This document shows, in pieces, positions 1-5,369 of a stretch of 5,369 nucleotides of DNA (its first letter is position 1; the number at the start of each line of letters is the position of its first letter). Origin of the DNA: Candidatus Nitrotoga sp. CP45 (lineage in GTDB: Bacteria; Bacteroidota; Bacteroidia; Flavobacteriales; Flavobacteriaceae); contig CALQCV020000153.1 in assembly GCA_943329165.2 (NCBI GenBank), positions 1 to 5,369 on the forward strand. The letters are read 5' to 3'. The position numbers and the translations under genes were made by a program. The notes beneath the pieces are model-generated. The model was not told the origin of the DNA. It saw nothing but the letters and a program-made list of their open reading frames with translations, and made no database searches.

Positions 1-3000
1 AAATCAAAATTCGGGAACAAGCGCACTAAGTTATGATGTAGTAAGTTCATTGGCTGCTGATGCAAATAAAAACATATATATTGGAACTGAAGGTGGTGGA
101 ATTACTGTTTTGGATAGCAAAACGGGAATGACTTCTAAACTTAATTCGGATGCTTCCAGTGGTGTTTCTGTTGATAATGTAAAATCATTATGCCTCTCAA
201 CTTCTGGCATTCTTTGGATTGGAACTTTTACCGAAGGATTGGCAGCTTTTGATGTGAAATCTAAAAGATTTGTAAACGATAAAATTGCTCCGGAATTAAA
301 AAATGCATTAAAAGAATCGGGTGTATATGTGATTAAAAAAGGGCGTAAAAACGACATTTTTTGGTTAGGTACATTTGGCAAAGGATTAATTAGATACGAC
401 AGTTCAAATAATTCTTATCAAATAATTGGCAATGATAATTATTCCGAAAATTTCTTGACTAACAATAGAATCAGAACTTTATTAATAGATAAAAAAGACA
501 ATTTGTGGATTGGAACTCAAAGTGGTCTGAATGTAATTAATCTTAATGATTTTAATAATAAAACCTATCACATAAAACACTATTTCTTTAACAACAAATT
601 ACTTTCTGGAGATGATATTTTATCTTTATTTCAAGATAAAAAAGGGAAAATTTGGATAGGGACTAAGGCAAAGGGACTTTATGATTTTGACGGTACAAAT
701 TTTCATAAAATAACTATTAAAAAAGACGATTCAGAAGTAACTGCAATACATTCTATTTCGGAAGATGATGCTAATAATTTATGGATGAGTTCCAATTATG
801 GGATTATCAAATATAATTTGTCAAATAAATCTACCTTTATTTATGACCAAAAAGACGGTTTAGTAAGCAATGAATTTAATGACAATGCCTTTTTAAAACT
901 TGAGGATAGTAAATTTTATTATGGCGGCCCTTCAGGAATTACCTATTTTGACACCAAAAAAATCCCGGCTAATACGTATTCGCCGCAAGTTATTTTAACC
1001 GATTTTAAAATTGCTAACAAATCTATAAATGTTGCCAATGAAAATGACGTTTTAGAAAAAGCAATTGCCTATACAAAATCATTAACTTTAACTTATGACA
1101 AGGCTAATTTTACTATAAATTTTGCAATTCCCAATTTTATAAATTCTACAAATAATCAATACTCCTATCGATTGCTTGGTTTAGATAATGAATGGACGAC
1201 AACCTCTAATACTTCTGCAACATTTACGATTCAAAAGTCAGGAACATATGTTTTTGAAGTAAAAGGTGCTAATAATGATGGGATTTGGAATACTGTTCCA
1301 ACCACTTTAGAAATAGTTGTAAAACCCGCGCCTTGGAAAAGCTGGTGGGCACTTTCTTTATATGCAATTATATTATGGATTTCACTTTATGGCTTGTCAT
1401 GGATAATAAAATCTAAAGAAAAACTGCGCCAAGAATTAGTATTGGAATATAGAGAAAGCGAAAGAAATAAAGAGGATAATAGTGCGAAACTCCAGTTTTT
1501 TACAAATATCTCCCATGAATTTAGAACACCTTTAACTTTAATTTTAGGACCATTACAACAGATACTTTTGAACTACAACGGTTCAAATGAAATGTATAAA
1601 AAACTCCTCGTAATTGAAAGTAGCGCCAATCATCTTTTGAAATTAATCAATAGATTGATGGATTTTAGAAAATTTCAAGATAATCAATTTATACTTGAAG
1701 CTGCCGAAGGAAATATTGTTAAATATGTAAAGGAAATCTTTTTATCGTTTACAGAATATGCCAAAGACGGGGGTTATAAATTTACATTTGAATCTTCTGA
1801 AGAGGAAATATTAGTCTATTTTGACAGGTTTAAATTGGAACGCGTATTCTATAATTTGATTTCAAATGCCTTTCGTTATACTCCGAAAGGAGGCGAAATT
1901 GCAATTAAAATTAGAAAAGAGAAAAACGAAATAATTATTGAAGTTGAAGATAATGGAATTGGAATTGATAAGAAACATATCGAAAAAATATTTGACTTAT
2001 TTTTTGAAATTCCAACGCATAATGAAGTTCAAATAAATTACAATAAAGGCACTGGTATTGGTTTGTCTATTGTAAAAAACATTATAAATCTTCATAAAGG
2101 AAGCATTACTGTTGAAAATAAAATTACCAATGGAGTTGTTTTTACAGTGGTAATGCAGCTTGGTAGAAAACATCTTTCGGACAAAGAAATTTTAAATGAT
2201 TTTAAAATAAGTGATGATGTTGCTCAATATGAAGTTCAATTGGATTTGCCTGAAATTAAAGACGAAGAAGATATTAATGACTTAAATGTGGGCGCAGAAA
2301 AACTCACTATTTTAATTGTTGAAGATCATAAAGTATTACGATCCTTTATGAAAAATCTGCTCAAAGCTGAATACAATGTCATCGTTGCTGAAAACGGTGT
2401 TATTGGACTCCAAAAAGCAATAAAATTTGTGCCAGACTTAATTGTTAGCGATGTAATTATGCCAGAAATGGTGGGTACAGAATTGTGTGCTAAAATTAAG
2501 GAAAATATTAAAACCAGTCATATTCCAGTTATATTATTAACTTCAAGATCGTCACTTATTTATAAAATTGAAGGACTTGAAAGCGGCGCCGATGATTACA
2601 TTAGCAAACCTTTTAACTTGGTTGAATTTAAATTAAGAATTAAAAATTTGCTTGCCTCTAAACAACGATTAAAAACTAAATTTTCATCTGAAAACAGTTT
2701 CGCGCCAAGTGAAATAACAGTTTCTTCATTAGACGAACAATTGTTAAAGAAGGCTTTTAAAATCGTGAAAGAAAATATCTCAAATGAACAATTTGATATT
2801 CCGTTTTTTTGTTCCGAACTTGGCGTTAGTAGAACGATGCTTTTTACTAAAATAAAAGCTTGGACAAATTTTACGCCCAATGAATTTATCCAGGAAATTA
2901 GATTGAAAAGAGCGGCACAATTATTAGAACAAAACAAGATTAATATCTCTCAAATCAGTTATGAAGTAGGGTTTAATAATCCTAAATATTTTTGTAAATG

Positions 3001-3070
3001 TTTCCAAAAGAAGTTTGGTGAAACCCCAACACAATACTTAAATAAATTTTCAGACAACACTACATCCTAA
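1..3070 (+). CDS. Hybrid two-component system (HTCS) sensor/regulator, 5'-truncated by window edge
   Basis: One-protein signalling system that senses glycan fragments in the periplasm and controls PUL transcription. The frame is open to the window's left edge (first whole codon at base 2), so the true start is upstream; 1022 residues are visible. Numbering from base 2: seven Reg_prop blades with [WY]-[IL]-G-T-like motifs near bases 71, 209, 356, 500, 650, 776 and 911; Y_Y_Y domain about residues 328-440; one membrane helix about 448-469 (bases 1343-1408); HisKA with the SHEFRTP box, phospho-acceptor His505 (base 1514); HATPase_c with N box (from 1853), DNGIGI (1949) and GTGIGL (2048); receiver domain with Asp817 (2450), Thr (2540) and Lys (2606); C-terminal AraC-type double helix-turn-helix (about 2735-3055) with the GFNNPKYF and FGETP signatures. 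All core catalytic residues look intact. Full HTCS proteins are usually about 1300-1400 residues, so the first propeller and signal peptide are probably what is missing. It likely regulates the downstream glycosidase genes. Confidence 0.96.
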   Translation, partial: NQNSGTSALSYDVVSSLAADANKNIYIGTEGGGITVLDSKTGMTSKLNSDASSGVSVDNVKSLCLSTSGILWIGTFTEGLAAFDVKSKRFVNDKIAPELKNALKESGVYVIKKGRKNDIFWLGTFGKGLIRYDSSNNSYQIIGNDNYSENFLTNNRIRTLLIDKKDNLWIGTQSGLNVINLNDFNNKTYHIKHYFFNNKLLSGDDILSLFQDKKGKIWIGTKAKGLYDFDGTNFHKITIKKDDSEVTAIHSISEDDANNLWMSSNYGIIKYNLSNKSTFIYDQKDGLVSNEFNDNAFLKLEDSKFYYGGPSGITYFDTKKIPANTYSPQVILTDFKIANKSINVANENDVLEKAIAYTKSLTLTYDKANFTINFAIPNFINSTNNQYSYRLLGLDNEWTTTSNTSATFTIQKSGTYVFEVKGANNDGIWNTVPTTLEIVVKPAPWKSWWALSLYAIILWISLYGLSWIIKSKEKLRQELVLEYRESERNKEDNSAKLQFFTNISHEFRTPLTLILGPLQQILLNYNGSNEMYKKLLVIESSANHLLKLINRLMDFRKFQDNQFILEAAEGNIVKYVKEIFLSFTEYAKDGGYKFTFESSEEEILVYFDRFKLERVFYNLISNAFRYTPKGGEIAIKIRKEKNEIIIEVEDNGIGIDKKHIEKIFDLFFEIPTHNEVQINYNKGTGIGLSIVKNIINLHKGSITVENKITNGVVFTVVMQLGRKHLSDKEILNDFKISDDVAQYEVQLDLPEIKDEEDINDLNVGAEKLTILIVEDHKVLRSFMKNLLKAEYNVIVAENGVIGLQKAIKFVPDLIVSDVIMPEMVGTELCAKIKENIKTSHIPVILLTSRSSLIYKIEGLESGADDYISKPFNLVEFKLRIKNLLASKQRLKTKFSSENSFAPSEITVSSLDEQLLKKAFKIVKENISNEQFDIPFFCSELGVSRTMLFTKIKAWTNFTPNEFIQEIRLKRAAQLLEQNKINISQISYEVGFNNPKYFCKCFQKKFGETPTQYLNKFSDNTTS

Positions 3071-3080
3071 GTAAAACACC

Positions 3081-3095
3081 ATTTTCGTACTCTTT
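3081..3095 (+). repeat. Dispersed 15-nt repeat, copy 1
   Basis: ATTTTCGTACTCTTT here matches ATTTTCATACTCTTT at 3264-3278 at 14 of 15 positions, 183 bp apart. This copy overlaps the left edge of the upstream operator half-site. Its role is unknown; the similarity does not extend into the TTTGGATTTTTGA core, so it is not simply a third operator copy. Confidence 0.4.
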
Positions 3096-3128
3096 TGGAT
3101 TTTTGAACACCCTAATTTGGATTTTTGA
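3090..3128 (+). promoter_or_regulatory. Direct-repeat operator, candidate HTCS/AraC-domain binding site
   Basis: Two copies of CTnnTTTGGATTTTTGA lie at 3090-3106 and 3112-3128. They match at 15 of 17 positions, including an unbroken 13-nt core (3094-3106 and 3116-3128). The start-to-start distance is 22 bp, about two helical turns, so both copies face the same side of the DNA. AraC-family proteins are known to bind direct-repeat half-sites about 21 bp apart, with the proximal site touching the -35 region. Here the proximal copy ends 15 bases before the TACATTTG box. Binding by the adjacent HTCS is inference from position and geometry. Confidence 0.6.
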
Positions 3129-3151
3129 TATTTTTGGTCCATGTACATTTG
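3124..3151 (+). promoter_or_regulatory. Bacteroidota-type promoter (TTTG / TAnnTTTG)
   Basis: TACATTTG at 3144-3151 matches the Bacteroidota -7 consensus TAnnTTTG exactly. A TTTG at 3124-3127 could be the -33 element. Its 16-base spacer is shorter than the usual roughly 19 bases, and another TTTG at 3116-3119 gives 24, so the upstream element is weak or imperfect, as expected for an activator-dependent promoter. The predicted transcription start is around 3155-3158. This would leave about 145 bases of leader before the GH88 gene. Confidence 0.6.
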
Positions 3152-3155
3152 TCGA

Positions 3156-3257
3156 ATGAAAATTAACGTAATAAAGAGCAACTTTTTCCAATCAATTTTA
3201 ATAGTGTTGATAATCTGTGTCAGCATGTTGTTAATTCGTTTTATTTTGTTGAACTAA
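3156..3257 (+). CDS. Possible 33-residue single-span membrane micro-protein or leader ORF
   Basis: An ATG at 3156 opens a 33-codon frame ending in TAA at 3255-3257. The product starts MKINVIK and then has a hydrophobic run from about residue 14 to 32 with one internal Arg28, which would form a single membrane helix. I do not recognise it as a known family. The ATG falls within a few bases of the predicted transcription start, so it would be translated leaderless or nearly so; no ribosome-binding site can be judged. It lies wholly in the leader of the GH88-GH2 operon, ending 42 bases before the GH88 start. AT-rich DNA readily gives short hydrophobic frames by chance, so it may not be a gene. 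Conservation of the peptide across related loci would decide. Confidence 0.25.
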   Translation: MKINVIKSNFFQSILIVLIICVSMLLIRFILLN

Positions 3258-3263
3258 TTTGCT

Positions 3264-3278
3264 ATTTTCATACTCTTT
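3264..3278 (+). repeat. Dispersed 15-nt repeat, copy 2
   Basis: Second copy of the ATTTTC[G/A]TACTCTTT sequence, lying 21 bases before the GH88 start codon in the presumed mRNA leader. It could be a remnant of a local duplication, a second protein-binding site, or chance in AT-rich DNA. Confidence 0.4.
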
Positions 3279-3299
3279 AATCAGACATTAAAATCCACG

Positions 3300-4472
3300 A
3301 TGAAGAAATTAAATTCTTTATTTATTATAATTGTATTTATGTTGTTCAGTTTTAATTGTTCAGCACAATATGATCCTGTTTCTGGTTTATTGAAAAAAGA
3401 AATCAATTCTAGATTTTCAAATCTATTAGATTTTCCAATTGATTCCGTTTCGATCCCGAGAAGCATTAATCTTTCATCAGGAGTGATGAAAAAAGTTCAA
3501 TCAAAAGATTGGACAAGTGGTTTTTATGCAGGTAATCTTTGGCAGATTTACAAACTTACAGGCGATATTCGATATAAAGAAAAAGCCGCCTTATGGAATG
3601 CATTTATTGAAAAAGAAAAATTCAATGGCGGTACGCACGATATGGGTTTCAAAGTATATTGCAGCTTTGGTAAAGGACTCAATGTAGAAGACAATCCAAA
3701 ATATAAAAAAATTATATTAAAAAGTGCTCAAACATTAATCACAAGATTTAATCCAAAAATTGGCGCTATAAGATCTTGGGATCACAGCAAAAATCTTTTT
3801 GATTACCCCGTTATTATTGACAACATGTTGAATCTCGAATTGTTATTTGAGGCGTCAATAATTTCTGGTGACCCTACTTTTAAAAACATTGCAATTAAAC
3901 ACGCCAATACTACCTTAAAAAATCATTTCAGAAAAGACAACAGTTGTTACCACGTAGTTGATTATGATACTATTTCTCATGGGGTAAGAAAAAAAGCCAC
4001 CTTTCAAGGATTCAATGACGATTCATCATGGGCAAGAGGACAATCATGGGCAGTTTATGGTTTTACGATGGCTTATCGCTATACAAAAAATAAAAAATAC
4101 CTAAAACAAGCCGAAGCTACAGCCAAGTATTATATAAATTTTAAAACCTTGCCTGAAGATGGAATTTCATATTGGGATTTCAATGACACAAGTATTCCAA
4201 ACGCACCAAGAGATGCTTCATCAGCTGCGGTAATGGCATCTGCATTAATAGAATTATATTCTTTTACAAAAAACAAAGCCTATTTAGACTATTCAAATAA
4301 AATAATAAACACATTAAGCTCAGATAAATATATTTTAATTCCTTCTGTGAAAGGTCCATTTATTTTAAATCATAGTACCGGTAATTGGCCAAAAAAAGAT
4401 GAAATAGACAGTCCAATTGTATATGCCGATTATTATTATTTAGAGGCTATCATTAGAAAAAAATCCCTTTAA
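3300..4472 (+). CDS. Exported GH88-family unsaturated glucuronyl hydrolase
   Basis: Probably removes the 4,5-unsaturated uronic acid from the non-reducing end of oligosaccharides made by polysaccharide lyases, by vinyl-ether hydration, in the periplasm. It has 390 residues, close to the roughly 380 typical of the family plus a signal peptide. Residues 1-22 form a signal peptide (KK, hydrophobic core, likely cleavage at CSA|Q). Cys20 lacks a good lipobox, so a lipoprotein is less likely. The (alpha/alpha)6-barrel signatures are present: DWTSGFYAGNLW (70-81), HDMGF with Asp114, IIDNMLNLELLF with Asp174, and SSWARGQSWAVYGF (242-255). Asp114 and Asp174 match the two catalytic aspartates (Asp88/Asp149) of Bacillus unsaturated glucuronyl hydrolase, with nearly the same spacing. 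Gln236, Trp244 and Arg246 are in the places of known active-site residues. WARGQ favours GH88 over the related GH105. It is the first enzyme gene after the HTCS and is co-transcribed with the GH2 gene 4 bases downstream. The exact glycan is unknown. Confidence 0.9.
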   Translation: MKKLNSLFIIIVFMLFSFNCSAQYDPVSGLLKKEINSRFSNLLDFPIDSVSIPRSINLSSGVMKKVQSKDWTSGFYAGNLWQIYKLTGDIRYKEKAALWNAFIEKEKFNGGTHDMGFKVYCSFGKGLNVEDNPKYKKIILKSAQTLITRFNPKIGAIRSWDHSKNLFDYPVIIDNMLNLELLFEASIISGDPTFKNIAIKHANTTLKNHFRKDNSCYHVVDYDTISHGVRKKATFQGFNDDSSWARGQSWAVYGFTMAYRYTKNKKYLKQAEATAKYYINFKTLPEDGISYWDFNDTSIPNAPRDASSAAVMASALIELYSFTKNKAYLDYSNKIINTLSSDKYILIPSVKGPFILNHSTGNWPKKDEIDSPIVYADYYYLEAIIRKKSL

Positions 4473-4476
4473 TTAT

Positions 4477-5369
4477 ATGAAATTCAAAATTCAAAATCCA
4501 TCACATTTTCTTTCTATACTTTTATTATTATTTTTTAATGCAATCTATGCTCAAAAATCAAAAAGTGAAATTCGAACTAAAGACAACATCGATTTGGGTT
4601 GGAATTACCTAGAAAATGATACTAGAAACTTATCGGAAGTAAAAAACGCGACAAATTGGGTTACCTTAAACTTACCTCATTCATGGAACAGTCAAGATGC
4701 AACTGATAATGATCCGGGCTACAGAAGAAGCGCAAGTTGGTATAAAAAAAACCTTGTTATTTCAAATATTGATTCAAGTAAACTATACCAATTATATTTT
4801 GAAGGTTCAAATATTACCACTAAAGTATATGTAAACGGTAAAGAAGTTGGAGAACATATTGGAGGTTATATCGGATTTAAATTTGACATTTCTAAATTTA
4901 TTAATGAAGGGAATAATGAAGTTTTAGTTCGTGTTGATAATAGTTATAATATTGAAATAATTCCATCTCAAAAAAGTGATTTTATTATTTTTGGAGGAAT
5001 TACCAGAGATGTTTGGTTGCTTTCCATGGCAAAAAATAATATTGATAACATTAAAATAACTACACCTCAAGTTTCAGAAAAAGTAGCGTCATTGAATGTA
5101 ATTGCAACAGTAAAAAATCTTCAAAACCCAAGCAGTTTTACTTATGTTGCCCAGTTATCTAATCCAAAAGGAAAAATAATTGCAACTAAAAAAGGAAATT
5201 TATCTGGCGAGCAAACAACAATTGCTTTCCAAGATATTAAAAACCCTGAATTATGGGATATCAACAAACCAAATTTATATTCTGTTTCTGTTTCATTGCT
5301 AGAAAATGGAATCGAAAAGGATAAAATTGAGGATAAAGTTGGTTTTAGATGGTTTGAATTTAAAGATAA
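4477..5369 (+). CDS. Exported GH2-family glycosidase (beta-galactosidase/beta-glucuronidase type), 3'-truncated by window edge
   Basis: Only the first 297 codons are visible; the frame is open at the right edge. The ATG lies 4 bases after the GH88 stop, indicating translational coupling or at least one operon. Residues 1-25 form a signal peptide with likely cleavage at IYA|Q, so it acts in the periplasm or at the outer membrane. Residues about 35-185 are the GH2 sugar-binding jelly-roll domain: LPHSWN (66-71), GYRRSASWYKK (81-91), a YVNGKEVGEHIGGY stretch, and GGITRDVWLL (173-182). Residues about 190-290 form the Ig-like beta-sandwich domain, ending in GFRWFEFKD (289-297), which in this family leads into the catalytic TIM barrel. 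The catalytic glutamates lie outside the window, so activity and linkage (beta-galactosidase, beta-glucuronidase, beta-mannosidase or other) cannot be assigned. It presumably cleaves the neutral or uronic sugar exposed after the GH88 enzyme acts, which is inference from context. Confidence 0.9.
   Translation, partial: MKFKIQNPSHFLSILLLLFFNAIYAQKSKSEIRTKDNIDLGWNYLENDTRNLSEVKNATNWVTLNLPHSWNSQDATDNDPGYRRSASWYKKNLVISNIDSSKLYQLYFEGSNITTKVYVNGKEVGEHIGGYIGFKFDISKFINEGNNEVLVRVDNSYNIEIIPSQKSDFIIFGGITRDVWLLSMAKNNIDNIKITTPQVSEKVASLNVIATVKNLQNPSSFTYVAQLSNPKGKIIATKKGNLSGEQTTIAFQDIKNPELWDINKPNLYSVSVSLLENGIEKDKIEDKVGFRWFEFKD

Larger units (their letters stand above)
3071..3299. other. Intergenic regulatory region between HTCS and glycosidase operon
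   Basis: This 229-bp stretch separates the HTCS stop codon from the GH88 start. It holds the direct-repeat operator, the TAnnTTTG promoter, the possible micro-ORF, and a dispersed 15-nt repeat near each end. I found no convincing hairpin plus T-run terminator after the HTCS gene, no tRNA-like fold and no recognisable riboswitch. The bases before the GH88 ATG contain no Shine-Dalgarno sequence, as is common in Bacteroidota. Confidence 0.7.

Noticed and set aside
50..52. TTG at base 50 as the start of the HTCS gene
   Set aside because: The same frame is open to the window edge (reading NQNSGTSALSYDVVSS before it), and the TTG falls inside a propeller blade. The gene continues upstream, so this is an edge artefact.
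31..381. Minus-strand open frame of 116 codons
   Set aside because: It lies wholly opposite the HTCS propeller coding sequence, whose frame has clear repeat motifs, and its product resembles no known family.
2596..2937. Minus-strand open frame of 113 codons
   Set aside because: It is antisense to the HTCS receiver and AraC-type domains, which are well conserved in the plus frame; it is a shadow.
3071..3115. Rho-independent terminator after the HTCS gene
   Set aside because: T-rich runs are present but no stable inverted repeat precedes them.
3113..3119. TAATTTG, and a similar one at 3255-3261, as further promoter -7 boxes
   Set aside because: Both have only one base between TA and TTTG instead of two, and neither has a well-placed upstream element. 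TACATTTG at 3144 is the only full match in this region.
3281..3466. Minus-strand open frame of 61 codons
   Set aside because: It overlaps the GH88 start and signal peptide in antisense, with no domain or promoter support.
4482..4497. Two tandem copies of ATTCAAA at the start of the GH2 gene, possible slippage or phase-variation tract
   Set aside because: Only two 7-nt copies exist, in AT-rich signal-peptide coding sequence; this is too short to suggest real phase variation.

Overview
The window is AT-rich DNA that looks like Bacteroidota, most probably a member of the Flavobacteriia. The evidence is a hybrid two-component system (HTCS) regulator of the Bacteroidota type, a near-consensus Bacteroidota promoter -7 box (TAnnTTTG), gene starts without Shine-Dalgarno sequences, and adjacent exported glycoside hydrolases. 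It appears to be one edge of a polysaccharide utilization locus (PUL). The genus cannot be fixed from the sequence.

Layout, all genes on the + strand. Bases 1-3070 hold the 3' part of an HTCS gene whose 5' end lies outside the window. The visible part has a seven-blade periplasmic propeller, a Y_Y_Y domain, one membrane segment, histidine kinase, receiver and AraC-type DNA-binding domains. Bases 3071-3299 are a 229-bp intergenic region. It carries a 17-nt direct repeat with a 22-bp period, a TACATTTG promoter box just downstream, and a possible 33-codon membrane micro-ORF starting about where transcription would begin. Bases 3300-4472 encode an exported GH88-family unsaturated glucuronyl hydrolase. 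Four bases later, at 4477, an exported GH2-family glycosidase begins and runs off the window end with only its N-terminal beta domains visible.

The parts fit one model, which is inference. The HTCS senses an oligosaccharide in the periplasm, is phosphorylated, and binds the direct repeat with its AraC domain. It would then activate the promoter driving the GH88-GH2 operon. GH88 enzymes remove the 4,5-unsaturated uronic acid left by polysaccharide lyases, so the target is probably a uronic acid-containing polysaccharide such as a glycosaminoglycan, ulvan or a similar glycan. No lyase, sulfatase or SusC/SusD pair is visible to narrow this down.

No wholly new system is evident. The most informative non-coding observation is the repeat-plus-promoter arrangement, which resembles an AraC-family operator.
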